Positions 1 through 8,760 of a DNA stretch of 64,000 bases are shown here, in pieces. A model generated the notes under the pieces. The model saw only the letters and a list, made by a program, of their open reading frames with translations. It was not told the origin of the DNA and searched no databases. How positions within the stretch are numbered: the first letter of the stretch is position 1; each line of letters opens with the position of its first letter. Made by a program: the position numbers and the translations under genes. Location of the stretch: assembly GCF_011764445.1 (NCBI RefSeq), contig NZ_BLPG01000001.1, positions 5,969,001-6,033,000 of the forward strand, in the 5' to 3' direction. This DNA is from Phytohabitans rumicis (GTDB lineage: Bacteria; Actinomycetota; Actinomycetes; Mycobacteriales; Micromonosporaceae).

Positions 1-775
1 CCTTCTCCTCGGCCATGCCGATCGGGCCGACCCGCTGGGCGTTCAGGAACTGCCGGACCACCGGCTCCACACTGGACAGCAGCATCTCGCGCGGCCCGAA
101 CATGGCCAGGTGCCCGTGGTAGATGAGCCCGATGTTGTCCGGCACCGTGCGCGCTGTGTTGATGTCGTGCGTGACGATGAGGAACGTCGCGCCGGTCTGC
201 TGGTTGAGGTCGATGATGAGCTGGTTCAGGTACGCCGTGCGCACCGGGTCGAGACCCGAGTCCGGCTCGTCGAAGAGGATGATTTCCGGGTCGAGCACGA
301 GGGCCCGCGCCAGCCCGGCACGCTTGCGCATGCCGCCGGAGATCTGGCCCGGTAGCTTCTCCTCGGCGCCGACCAGGCCGACCATCTCCAGCTTCTGGTA
401 GACCACCGACCTGATCTGCGACTCAGTACGGCGGGTGTGCTCGCGCAGCGGGAAGGCCACGTTGTCGAAGATGTTCATCGAGCCGAAGAGCGCGCCGTCC
501 TGGAAGAGCACGCCGAAGAGCTTGCGCACCTCGTACAGCGCGCGCTCGGACAGCCGTGGCAGGTTCTGGCCCGCGATCCAGATGTCGCCGCGGTCCGGTT
601 TCAGCAGGCCGACGAGCGTCTTGAGGAAGACCGACTTGCCGGTCCCGGACGGGCCGAGGAGCACCGAGATCTCGCCCGCGGGCAGCGTCAACGTGACGTC
701 CGACCAGACCGGCTGCCCGCCGAAGGACTTCGTCAGCCCGTCGACCCGTACCTCGACTCCCACGCCCGTTGACAT
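1..775 (-). CDS. Mce/Mla-type ABC transporter ATP-binding protein (3' end outside the window)
   Basis: ATPase of an ABC system related to MlaF/Mkl, which in actinobacteria energises Mce lipid or sterol importers at the inner face of the membrane. The start is ATG at 775 (reverse strand); about 258 residues are present and the gene runs off the left edge. Walker A GPSGTGKS lies at residues 41-48, followed by the signature QISGGMRKRAGLARAL, Walker B ILFDEPDSGLDP and the switch histidine in LIVTHD. The stretch FPLREHTRRTE and the signature ISGGMRKR are typical of the Mce/Mla branch. The permease and Mce genes expected next to it are not in the window. Family assignment is firm; the transported lipid is unknown. 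Confidence 0.9.
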   Translation of the reverse strand, partial: MSTGVGVEVRVDGLTKSFGGQPVWSDVTLTLPAGEISVLLGPSGTGKSVFLKTLVGLLKPDRGDIWIAGQNLPRLSERALYEVRKLFGVLFQDGALFGSMNIFDNVAFPLREHTRRTESQIRSVVYQKLEMVGLVGAEEKLPGQISGGMRKRAGLARALVLDPEIILFDEPDSGLDPVRTAYLNQLIIDLNQQTGATFLIVTHDINTARTVPDNIGLIYHGHLAMFGPREMLLSSVEPVVRQFLNAQRVGPIGMAEEK

Positions 776-879
776 CGGGCGACGGCCGGCTGGCGTTACA
801 GCCGATTTTCCTCCGGTAGCCATTTGGGCTGGTCGCCGGTACGGTGCTGGAGTTAACTCGTCGGTAACGAAAGACCGGG

Positions 880-1458
880 ATGACCGCAACGATCGAGCCG
901 GAACTCGTCGCCCGAGCCGCCCAGCGCGACTCCCGGGCGACGGCTGCCCTGCTCGCCCAGCTTCGACCCGGTTTGGTGCGGTACTGCCGGGCTCGCCTGG
1001 GACGCATCGGCGGGGCGTACACGACGGCCGACGACGTCGCGCAGGAGGTCTGCCTCGGCGTGCTCCGCGCGCTACCGCGATACCGGGACGAGGGCCGGCC
1101 GTTCTCCGCGTTCGTGTACGCGATCGCCGCGAACAAGGTGGCCGACGCGCAGCGGGCGGCGATCCGCGACGCGGCGACGCCCACCGACGCCGTGGTCGAC
1201 CGGCCGGACGACGGGCCCGGTCCCGAGCAACAGGCGGTCGCCACCGACCTGGCCCGCCGGCTGTCCGCGCTGCTCGACCGCCTACCGCCGGCCCAGCGGG
1301 AGATTGTCCTGCTGCGGGTGGCGGTGGGCATGTCGGCCGAGGAGGTCGGCGCGGCGATGGGCATGACGGCGGCCGCCGTACGGGTCGCACAGTCCCGCGG
1401 GCTGGCCCGCCTGCGGACCCTGGCCGGCAGCGCACTGGACGAGGTGACGGCGGCATGA
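880..1458 (+). CDS. RNA polymerase sigma-70 factor, SigD/ShbA-like
   Basis: Group 4-type sigma factor of 192 aa with only regions 2 and 4. Region 2 covers about residues 25-100 and includes ADDVAQEVCLGVLRALPRYRD; region 4 covers about 125-185 with LPPAQREIVLLRVAVGMSAEEVGAAMGMTAAAVR cut here into its HTH. RYCRARLG, PRYRDEGRPF and YAIAANKVAD match what is known of mycobacterial SigD and streptomycete ShbA. The start is ATG 880. Its stop overlaps the ATG of the next gene by 4 bp, which encodes the probable anti-sigma factor, so the pair is translationally coupled. It is transcribed divergently from the Mce-type ATPase across about 100 bp. The target regulon cannot be inferred from the window. 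Confidence 0.92.
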   Translation: MTATIEPELVARAAQRDSRATAALLAQLRPGLVRYCRARLGRIGGAYTTADDVAQEVCLGVLRALPRYRDEGRPFSAFVYAIAANKVADAQRAAIRDAATPTDAVVDRPDDGPGPEQQAVATDLARRLSALLDRLPPAQREIVLLRVAVGMSAEEVGAAMGMTAAAVRVAQSRGLARLRTLAGSALDEVTAA

Positions 1459-2222
1459 CCGGGCCAGAGCAGCCCATCGGGTTGGACCAGATCGCGGCGG
1501 ACGACCTGCTGCTCGACGCCCTGGGACGCGGTGACTCCCCAAGTGGGGATTCCGTGGTGTCGATGCTTGCCGCCTGGCGGGCGGACCTCTCCGAAGGTGT
1601 CCCGGAGGCCGCCCGGCCCGCGCCCGAAAAGCGGCGGCAAAAGCGGCTCACCCGCATGGTGCTCGGCGCCGCCGCCGCGGCCGCCATCCTCGTGGCCGGG
1701 CTGGGCGTCTCCGCGCACCAGGCCGAGCCGGGCAGTCCACTGTGGCCGGTATCGAAGGTGGTCTACCCGGAGCGGTCCGAGGTGGTGGCCGCCGAGAAGG
1801 CCATCGCGGACGCCCGCGCCGCGGTGGCCGCCGGCCGGGACGCCGACGCGCGCCGGCTGCTCGGCGTCGCCTCGACCCACGTCGCCCGCGTCGATGACCG
1901 CACGGTAGTCGACCGGCTACGCAAGGAGATTCAGGCTCTCCTGAGCTCGCTGGCGTCGCCACCACCCGCGTCGCCGCAGGCATCGTCTCCCCGGCCGTCG
2001 ACCGCCCCGACCACGCCGGCTCCCGGGCAACCGCCGTCCGCCCCGGCTCCGACGCCTTCCCCTCGCCCTCCCCGTCCCAGGGCGGCCTCCTGCCCGACCT
2101 TCCCCTCCTCCCGCTCCCGTCCATCATCCCCGGATAGGCGCGGCTCACCAGCGCAGGAGCGAAACGACGCACGCGGTGTGCGACTGGAACGGGCGTGCCC
2201 ACGGTGTCATTCCCCCCGGTGA
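1455..2222 (+). CDS. Anti-sigma-D factor, RsdA-like (3' end probably frameshifted)
   Basis: The N-terminal segment LDQIAADDLLLDALGRG (about residues 10-26) resembles the sigma-binding motif of RsdA, the membrane-anchored anti-sigma factor of SigD. One transmembrane helix follows at about residues 70-88 (MVLGAAAAAAILVAGLGV). After it come an Ala/Arg-rich segment and a Pro/Ser/Thr-rich tail, presumably extracytoplasmic. The gene overlaps the sigma gene by ATGA. As written it ends at 2222 (255 aa) with an Arg/Cys-rich tail of poor character. If one C is added to the CCCC run at 2059-2062, the tail becomes a clean PSPSQGGLLPDLPLLPLP-type end stopping at 2137, which I think is the true C-terminus. 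Confidence 0.83.
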   Translation: MTGPEQPIGLDQIAADDLLLDALGRGDSPSGDSVVSMLAAWRADLSEGVPEAARPAPEKRRQKRLTRMVLGAAAAAAILVAGLGVSAHQAEPGSPLWPVSKVVYPERSEVVAAEKAIADARAAVAAGRDADARRLLGVASTHVARVDDRTVVDRLRKEIQALLSSLASPPPASPQASSPRPSTAPTTPAPGQPPSAPAPTPSPRPPRPRAASCPTFPSSRSRPSSPDRRGSPAQERNDARGVRLERACPRCHSPR

Positions 2223-2250
2223 TCTAGGCCGGAACGAAGGAGATGACCCC

Positions 2251-2505
2251 ATGCCACAGGAGACGTCCGCCGCCCGACTGCGTGCGCTCGCGGCCGAGGT
2301 GTTCGAGGTACAGCCGGAGGAGGTCACCGACCGGGCCTCGTTCTACGAGGACCTCGGCGTCGACTCGCTGCAGAAGGTCGAACTCGTGGTGCGGATCGAG
2401 CGGCAGCTCGGTGTGAAGCTGACCGACGACGAGGCGGCCGGCATGCGGGACATCGGCGACGCGTTCGCCGTACTCAGAAGCCGGGGGCTCAGCGTTGGAC
2501 CGTGA
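2251..2505 (+). CDS. Acyl carrier protein
   Basis: Free-standing carrier protein of 84 aa with the phosphopantetheine attachment motif LGVDSLQKVEL; the serine is at about residue 40. The start is ATG 2251, supported by the ribosome binding site GAAGGAG eight bases upstream. It opens a tightly packed operon with two ketosynthase-like genes and an acyl-AMP ligase-thioesterase, so it probably carries the acyl chain for that pathway and not for housekeeping fatty acid synthesis. The next gene starts inside its 3' end. No phosphopantetheinyl transferase, acyltransferase or reductase lies nearby; these would have to come from elsewhere in the genome. Confidence 0.9.
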   Translation: MPQETSAARLRALAAEVFEVQPEEVTDRASFYEDLGVDSLQKVELVVRIERQLGVKLTDDEAAGMRDIGDAFAVLRSRGLSVGP

Positions 2506-3700
2506 CGGCGTCGTGGTCTCCGGCGTCGGGGCGGTATCGCCGGCCGGACTCGGCGCGGACGCCCTCTGGCGCGCCATTGTGGACCGTCGGGTGGTCACCG
2601 GTCCGGTGACCCGGTTCGACGTGTCCGGGTACCCGACGGGGCGGGCCGGCGAGGTCCCCCCGGGTGCGATCGCCGCGCTCGAATCGCTGGTGCCGGCGCA
2701 CGAGTCCCTCGCCGCGCGCTACCTGGCCACGGCCGTGCTGGAGGCGCTCGGCGACGCCGGGCTGCCCGCCCACCGCCGGCGCGGGCGGATCGGCGTGTTC
2801 GTCGGCACCGTGATGGGCACCCGGCCGATCCTCGACCGCGTGATCGGCGACGGGCCGCTCGGCGTACCGGATCGGGCCTGGGCCCGGCCGGACGAGCTGC
2901 TGTCGGTGGTCCGCCAGGTTATCGACGTGGACGGGCCGGCCATTGTGCTGTCGCCCGGCTGCTCGGCCGGCAACGAGGCGATCGCCGCCGGCCGCGCGGC
3001 GGTCGTGTCCGGCGAGGTGGACGTGGCCATCTGCGGCGGGGCGGACGAGCTCTCCCTGGAGGTGTTCGCGTTCTTCACCTCGCTGCGGGCGCTCGCCACC
3101 GACGTGATCCGCCCGTTCGACGTGGGCCGGCGCGGCACGATGCCCGGCGAGGGCGCCGCCGTCCTCGTCCTGGAACGCGCCGACCGCGTCGCCGCCCGGG
3201 GCCGGCGCCCGCTCGCGGACGTGCTCGCGTGCGCCTCCGCGGCCGACGCGTACAGCCTCACCCAGCCGCACCCGGACGGCGCCGGTCTCATCGCGACCAT
3301 CCAGACCTGCCTCGACCGGGCCGGCATCGAGCCCGACGACATCGACTGGGTCTGCGCGCACGGCACCGGCACGCCGGCGAACGACGCCGTCGAGGCGCGC
3401 GCCGTCGCCAAGGCGCTCGCCGGCCGCCGCCGGCCGGTCCTTTCCTCCGTGAAGGGTCAGCTCGGCCACGCGGAGGGCGCGGCCGCCGTGCTGGAGGCCG
3501 TGATCGGGGTACGGGCGTTGGCGCACGATTTCATCCCCGGCAACCTGACCCTGCTGGACCCGGATCCGGAGTGTGCCGGCGTGGACCTGGTCGAGGCGGC
3601 CGGCCGCCCGGCGCCGGTGCGCAAGGTGCTGAGCCAGGCGTACGGCTTCGGCGGCGGAGTGTGCACGGTGCTCCTCGCCAAAAGCGGCGCCCATGCCTAG
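2495..3700 (+). CDS. Beta-ketoacyl-ACP synthase (KS-alpha/FabF-like)
   Basis: Decarboxylating condensing enzyme of 401 aa with the complete active site: nucleophile Cys156 in SPGCSAGNEAI, His289 in CAHGTGT, Lys320 and His325 in SSVKGQLGHAEGAA. FGGG near the C-terminus closes the thiolase fold. The start is taken as TTG 2495, overlapping the carrier protein by 11 bp; GTG 2513 is an alternative that would remove six residues. The gene ends inside the start of a second, degenerate ketosynthase. An active/inactive KS pair beside an ACP matches the minimal set of type II polyketide or fatty-acyl systems. The substrate is unknown. Confidence 0.9.
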   Translation: MDRDGVVVSGVGAVSPAGLGADALWRAIVDRRVVTGPVTRFDVSGYPTGRAGEVPPGAIAALESLVPAHESLAARYLATAVLEALGDAGLPAHRRRGRIGVFVGTVMGTRPILDRVIGDGPLGVPDRAWARPDELLSVVRQVIDVDGPAIVLSPGCSAGNEAIAAGRAAVVSGEVDVAICGGADELSLEVFAFFTSLRALATDVIRPFDVGRRGTMPGEGAAVLVLERADRVAARGRRPLADVLACASAADAYSLTQPHPDGAGLIATIQTCLDRAGIEPDDIDWVCAHGTGTPANDAVEARAVAKALAGRRRPVLSSVKGQLGHAEGAAAVLEAVIGVRALAHDFIPGNLTLLDPDPECAGVDLVEAAGRPAPVRKVLSQAYGFGGGVCTVLLAKSGAHA

Positions 3701-4691
3701 CGTCGCCGTACGCGGCGTGGGCCTGCGCCTGTCCGGGGCGACCGGCCTGGACGACCTGGCCCGGCAGCTCGGCGCCGAGCCGCCGCCGGTGACCATGCGG
3801 CGGTTCGCGGCACCCGACAGCGCACTGGTGCCGGTCGAGCGGCCGGTGCACGGCCCGGTCGAGCCGGACATGCCGGACAGCGTCGGCAAGCGGGGACTGC
3901 GCAGCCTGCCGTACGAGTCGCTGCTGGCCCTGGCGGCGGCCGCGGACACGCCGGTGCTGCCGTCCGTGGACGGGCCGGCGGCGGACCGAACCGCCGTCGT
4001 CTGGGCCAGCTCGACCGCCGGCCTGCACGAGTACGCCACGGTCTGCACCGAGGCGTCCACATTGGAGCCCGGCCTGGTCAGTCCGGCGCTCGGTCCCGCC
4101 TCGGCGTACAACGGCCCGGCGTCGACGGTTTCCATCCGGCTCGGCCTGACCGGGCCGAACCTGAGCCTCACCGGAGGCGCCACGGCCGGCATGTCCGCGA
4201 TCGCCGAGGCGATGCGACTCATCGCGGGCGGGGACGCGAGTGCCGCGCTCGTCGGGGCCTCGTCCAGCCTGACCCGCTGGAGCCTGACGGTGGCCCCGTA
4301 CCACCTCGTGCCGGCGGAAGGTGCCGCCTGCCTCACGCTCCACCCCCGGGCCGACGGCCAGGACGGCGTCACGCTCGGGGAGTGCCGCCGCACCGACCTG
4401 GTGCGCGCGACCGTCCACATCATCCAGTCCGCCGCCCGGCCGGAGACCCGCCCGGACGGGCTGGTCGTCTCCGCGCTCGACAGCGGAGTCGTCGATGCCC
4501 TGTCGGCCAACCAGCCGTTTCCGGTGTGGCACGTGGAGAAGGCGATCGGCGACTTCGGCGCGGCGGGCGGCTTTCTCGCGGTGGTGTGCGCCGCCGCGCT
4601 GTGCGCCCGGGCCACCGAGCCCACCACCATCCTCGCCGTCGCGGTAGAGCCGTGCGGAAGCACCGCCACCATGGAGGTTTCGTCATTGTGA
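3693..4691 (+). CDS. Ketosynthase-like subunit lacking catalytic residues (chain-length-factor-like)
   Basis: Thiolase-fold protein of 332 aa, shorter than a normal ketosynthase (about 400 aa). The stretch GPNLSLTGGATAGMSAI aligns with the nucleophile loop of the preceding enzyme, but the Cys is Ala163. The HGTGT motif is absent, and the GHAEGAA loop has become GDFGAAG, so the second His is lost too. It therefore cannot condense by itself. By analogy with chain length factors of type II polyketide synthases it probably forms a heterodimer with the upstream enzyme; this is inference. It overlaps the upstream stop by 8 bp and the downstream GTG start by 4 bp. Confidence 0.83.
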   Translation: MPSVAVRGVGLRLSGATGLDDLARQLGAEPPPVTMRRFAAPDSALVPVERPVHGPVEPDMPDSVGKRGLRSLPYESLLALAAAADTPVLPSVDGPAADRTAVVWASSTAGLHEYATVCTEASTLEPGLVSPALGPASAYNGPASTVSIRLGLTGPNLSLTGGATAGMSAIAEAMRLIAGGDASAALVGASSSLTRWSLTVAPYHLVPAEGAACLTLHPRADGQDGVTLGECRRTDLVRATVHIIQSAARPETRPDGLVVSALDSGVVDALSANQPFPVWHVEKAIGDFGAAGGFLAVVCAAALCARATEPTTILAVAVEPCGSTATMEVSSL

Positions 4692-6774
4692 ACACGAACA
4701 TCGCCGAGCACCTGCTCGCTGCCGGCGACCCGGAGTCGACGGCCTATGTGGACGCCGACGGGCAGATCACGTACGCCGGCCTGAAGCAGGCGGCCCAGGC
4801 GTACGCGGGGCACCTCGTGGACGCCGGGTTCAAGCCGGGCTCGAACGCGCTGATCGTGGCGGACGACTCGATCGCGACCGTGGTGGCCATCCTGGGCGTC
4901 TGGTGGGTGGGCGGCGTGCCCGTCCCGGTGAGCCCGATGCTGACCCCGGCCGAGATCGAGTTCATCGCCGAGGACTGCTCGGCGGCGTACCGCCACGTCG
5001 AAGGGCAGGAAATCAAGGGCGGCGAGCCGCCGGAGGTCGCTGTCCAGGAACCGTCCGACGTGGTGCTTATCCAGTACACGTCCGGCAGCACCGGTACCCC
5101 CAAGGGCGTCCTGCACACCCGCGCCGGGATCGACAGCGTCCTGCAGGGATTCGGCCGGGTGCTCGCGCTGACGCCGGCCGACACCGTGCTGTCCACGGCG
5201 AAGCTCTCCTTCGGGTACGGCTTCGGCAACTCCCTGCTCTTCCCGCTGACCGCCGGCGCGCGTACGGTGCTCAGCGCCGGCCCGCCGGACGTCTTCCGGG
5301 TCGGCGCCGCACTCTCCGCGCACCAGCCGACCGTGCTCTTCTCGGTGCCCCGCGTGTACGCCGCCCTGCTCGAACGGATCCGCGACGGCGAGGCGCCCGG
5401 CCTCGGCTCGCTGCGGCTGGCCGTGTCCGCCGGTGAGCACCTGCCCGCTCCGATGTGCGGGGAGTTCGCCAAGGTGTGCAGCGCCCCGCTGGTCAACGGC
5501 CTGGGCGCGACCGAGGTGCTGCACATCGTGGTGGCCACCAACGGCAGCCGGCCGGGGTCGACCGGCATCCCGGTGCCGGGCGTACGCATCACCGTCCGGG
5601 ACGACGCGGGTGACGCGGTGCCCGACGGGGTCGAGGGCCGGCTGCACGTGGCGGGAGGCTCGGTCGCGGCCGGCTACCTCGATCGCCCCGACGCGACCGC
5701 GCGCACCTTCGCGGACGGCGGCGCGTACACCGGGGACATCGTGCGCAGGGCCGCCGACGGTGACCTGGAGTACGTCTGCCGGCGCGACGACGTCATCAAC
5801 GTGGGCGGCTTCAAGGTCTCCCCTTTCGAGGTGGAGGCCGCCGCACGCGATGTCGACGGGCTGGCGCAGTGTGCCGTCGTTGGCGCCCGTGACCACAGTG
5901 GACTGGAGCAGGCCGTCGCGTACGTCGTACCCGCGAACGGGGTGGACCCGCTCGCGCTGCGGGCGCTGACCCGGCGGGCGTTCAAGGAGCGGCTGCCGGC
6001 CTTCAAGCGGCCCTCCGTCATCGAGATCGTCGACCAGTTGCCGGTCACCTCGACGGGCAAGCTGGCCCGGTTCAAGCTGCGCGCGCCCGAGGTCACCGTG
6101 GCACTGCGGGTGCTGCGCGAGGGGCGCGGACGCACCCTCGTCTGCATCCCGTACGCGGGCGGCTCGGCCGGCTCGTTCACCCGGCTGGCGCGGCAGCTGC
6201 CCGCGTCCTGGCGGGTGGTGGCCGGCGAGGCCAGCATGCGCGGCGCGGTCTCCGTGGCCGACGTGGCCGACGCGTGGTGGAAGGCCATCACCCCGTACCT
6301 GACCGACGGCACAGTCCTGTTCGGACACAGCCTGGGCGCCGTGCTGGCCGCCGAGGTCGCCAACCGGGCCGGCGCGGGGCTGGAGCCGGCGCACGTGGTG
6401 CTCTCCGCGCCGCCGATGTCGGCCGGGCCGGCGCGTGCGCTGCGAGCGATCGACGACGCCGAGCTGGTCGCCGAGCTGAAGCGCAGCGGCCTCATGCCCC
6501 GACGACGCTGACCGCGGACGAGGTGGGCCGGCTGCTGCTGCCGCGGTTCCGGCGGGACCTGGCGCTGGTGCCGGAGGAGTGGGCCGGCGCGCTGGAGACG
6601 CCCGTGCACGTGCTGGTGGGCGCCGACGATTCGCTGTGCACCCTCCAGTCGGTCGCGGCCCGGCTGCGCACCGACCGGGTGGTCAGCACGCACGTGGTCG
6701 ACGGCGGGCACTACTTCGTCGTCACGAACGCGGCGCAGACGGCAGCCGTACTCGCTGATCTTTTTAAGGGTTAA
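4688..6774 (+). pseudogene. Acyl/aryl-AMP ligase fused to a type II thioesterase, interrupted by an apparent -1 frameshift
   Basis: Starts at GTG 4688, overlapping the preceding stop (GTGA). The AMP-forming ligase part has core motif YTSGSTGTPKGV from about residue 129, NGLGATEVLHIVVATN, which resembles benzoate-CoA ligases, and the C-terminal lysine in TSTGKLARFKL near residue 457. An alpha/beta-hydrolase of the type II thioesterase kind follows, with CIPYAGGSAGSF and GHSLGA (Ser near 547). The written frame stops at 6511, but the rest of the thioesterase continues in the next frame to 6774, including VLVGADD and the catalytic-His region DGGHYF. Adding one C at the CCCC run 6497-6500 restores a single protein of about 695 aa. 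It probably activates an aryl or acyl acid and loads it onto the neighbouring ACP. Confidence 0.82.
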
Positions 6775-7415
6775 GCATTGAGATAAGCGATCACCGCGAG
6801 CACCCGGCGGTTGTCGTCGTCGGACTGCGACAGACCCAGCTTGCTGAAGATGTTGTTGATGTGCTTTCCGACCGCCTTTTCGGTGACGAAGAGGCGGCCC
6901 GCGATGGCGTTGTTGGAGCGGCCCTCGGCCATCAGGCCGAGCACCTCGCGCTCGCGCGGCGTGAGCGCCTTCAGCGGCTCCTCGGCCGAGCGCCGGGCCA
7001 GCAGCTGGGCGACCACCTCAGGGTCGAGGGCCGTGCCGCCGGTCGCGACCCGGCGCACCGCGTCGACGAACTGGCTCACGTGCGAGACGCGGTCCTTGAG
7101 CAGGTAGCCGACGCCGCCGGTGCGGTCGGAGAGCAGCTCGCGGGCGTACAACTGCTCGACGTGCTGGGAAAGGACGAGCACCGGCAGGCCGGGGATCTGG
7201 GCGCGGGCGGCGATGGCCGCCTGCAGCCCTTCGTCGGTGAACGTCGGCGGCAGCCGGACGTCCACGACGGCGACGTCCGGCCGGTGCTTGAGCAGCGCGG
7301 GCAGCAGCGACGGTCCATTGTCGACGGCCTCGACGACCTCGAATTCGTACGCCGTCAGCAGCCGGATCAGCCCGTCCCTGAGGAGGGCGAGGTCTTCGGC
7401 GATGACAACTCGCAC
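6771..7415 (-). CDS. NarL/LuxR-family response regulator
   Basis: Response regulator of 214 aa. The receiver domain spans residues 1-120, with acidic residues in AED near the N-terminus and phospho-acceptor Asp52 in VVDVRLP. The LuxR-type HTH begins at about residue 148 (LTPREREVLGLMAEGRSN). The start is GTG 7415, inside the 3' end of the upstream kinase gene (about 49 bp overlap), so the two are co-translated. It converges tail to tail with the ligase-thioesterase gene, overlapping it by four bases. It may or may not control that operon; only the position suggests it. Confidence 0.9.
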   Translation of the reverse strand: MRVVIAEDLALLRDGLIRLLTAYEFEVVEAVDNGPSLLPALLKHRPDVAVVDVRLPPTFTDEGLQAAIAARAQIPGLPVLVLSQHVEQLYARELLSDRTGGVGYLLKDRVSHVSQFVDAVRRVATGGTALDPEVVAQLLARRSAEEPLKALTPREREVLGLMAEGRSNNAIAGRLFVTEKAVGKHINNIFSKLGLSQSDDDNRRVLAVIAYLNA

Positions 7416-8650
7416 GGCAGCTCCATGGTCACGACGGTCGGTCCGCCGTGCGGACTGCTCACGGCGACGGTCCCGTCGAATGCTGCCAGGCGCCGCTCGA
7501 TTCCGCGCAACCCGGTGCCGCGGCCCGGGTTGGCGCCGCCGACGCCGTCGTCGCTGACCGTCATGCCGAGGCCGGTGCCGTCGTGCCGGACCAGCACCCA
7601 CGCCCGGGTCGCGTGGCTGTGCTTGACCACGTTGGTCAGCGCCTCGGCGATGGCGAAGTAGCCGGCCGACTCGACCGGCGCCTGCGGCCGCCTGGCCAGG
7701 TCGATGTCCACCTCGACCGGGATCGGCAGGCTCAGCGCGAGCGCCCGCACGGCACCGTCGAGGCCGCGCTCGGCCAGCACCGGCGGATGGATGCCGCGGA
7801 CCAGGTCGCGCAGCTCGGACAGCGCCACGTCGCTGGCGTCCCGGGCCTCGGCGAGCAGCTTCTGCGCCGCGGCGGGGTCGCGGACGACCAGGTCCTCGGC
7901 CATCCCGAGGCTCATGCCGAGGGCGACCAGCCGGGCCTGCGCGCCGTCGTGCAGGTCGCGCTCGATCCGGCGCAGCTCGGCCGCCTGGGCGTCGACCGTC
8001 TCGGCCCGGCTCCGGGTCAGGGCCTGGACCCGCCGGTCCAGCTCCGCCTGGCGGGTGGGGCCGAGCAGCGCGCGGCTGAAGAGGCTGTGCGCCCGGAGCA
8101 GGGCCGGGGCGACCGCCAGCCCGAGCACCAGGATCAGGACGCCTTGCGGGATCGCGAAAAGACCCTCCAGCGGGTAGCGGATCAGCCAGCCCGGGCCGTA
8201 GTGGTAGCCGTCGACGAACGGCAGCAGCACCGGCATCAGGAAGATGCCCTCCAGGCCGTACGCCACCAGGGCTGCGGGCAGGATGCCCAGCACGAGCGTG
8301 ACCGGCGCGGCGAGCAGCCACAGCGCGTCCCGCCAGGTCGCCGGGTCGGTGACCATCCAGCGGAAGCGCTGCCACCCACCCACGACCCCGATCGGCTCCA
8401 TCGGCGGGCGCGGCCGGTACGGCACGGGAATCTCCACGCCCGTCCACTGTTTGGCCAGCCGCCGCCGCTCGTTGGCCAGCGCGCGCACCGCGACCACCAC
8501 CAGCGGAAACAGCAGGATGCCGACGCCGAAGACGCTGATGAGCGAGAGCGAAACGATCGACAGGACCAGCAGCACGACGCCACCGGCGTGGAACAGCACG
8601 CCCACCAGCAGCCCCTGGCCGGCGGCGACGAGTCTGTGGCGGATGTTCAT
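7367..8650 (-). CDS. Sensor histidine kinase, HisKA_3 (LiaS/DesK type)
   Basis: Membrane sensor kinase of about 427 aa. The N-terminal half holds several hydrophobic segments with basic loops (for example LLVGVLFHAGGVVLLVLSIV and two helices in the 150-210 region). The dimerisation/phospho-acceptor box is ERDLHDGAQARLVALGMSL, and a HATPase with ALTNVVKHS and DDGVGG follows. The start is ATG 8650; an in-frame ATG at 8659 would add three residues and neither has an ideal ribosome binding site. It forms a two-component pair with the overlapping regulator downstream and is transcribed divergently from the MMPL exporter across about 110 bp. The stimulus is unknown. Confidence 0.9.
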   Translation of the reverse strand: MNIRHRLVAAGQGLLVGVLFHAGGVVLLVLSIVSLSLISVFGVGILLFPLVVVAVRALANERRRLAKQWTGVEIPVPYRPRPPMEPIGVVGGWQRFRWMVTDPATWRDALWLLAAPVTLVLGILPAALVAYGLEGIFLMPVLLPFVDGYHYGPGWLIRYPLEGLFAIPQGVLILVLGLAVAPALLRAHSLFSRALLGPTRQAELDRRVQALTRSRAETVDAQAAELRRIERDLHDGAQARLVALGMSLGMAEDLVVRDPAAAQKLLAEARDASDVALSELRDLVRGIHPPVLAERGLDGAVRALALSLPIPVEVDIDLARRPQAPVESAGYFAIAEALTNVVKHSHATRAWVLVRHDGTGLGMTVSDDGVGGANPGRGTGLRGIERRLAAFDGTVAVSSPHGGPTVVTMELPCELSSPKTSPSSGTG

Positions 8651-8760
8651 GCTCCCCATTGTGTCGGGGTCGGTGGCCGTTGCCGGTAGGGCTAGGCCCA
8701 CCCCGGTCGGGGGTCTGCGACCCGTGTTCTTCGGTCCGGCCGGCCGAAGGATTCCAGGGC

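Noticed and set aside
2489-6394. Very long open frame on the minus strand opposite the ACP/KS/ligase operon
   Set aside because: It is the mirror of GC-rich plus-strand genes; the translation is Arg/Gly/Ala/His-rich with no family motif, while the plus strand has four recognisable overlapping genes.
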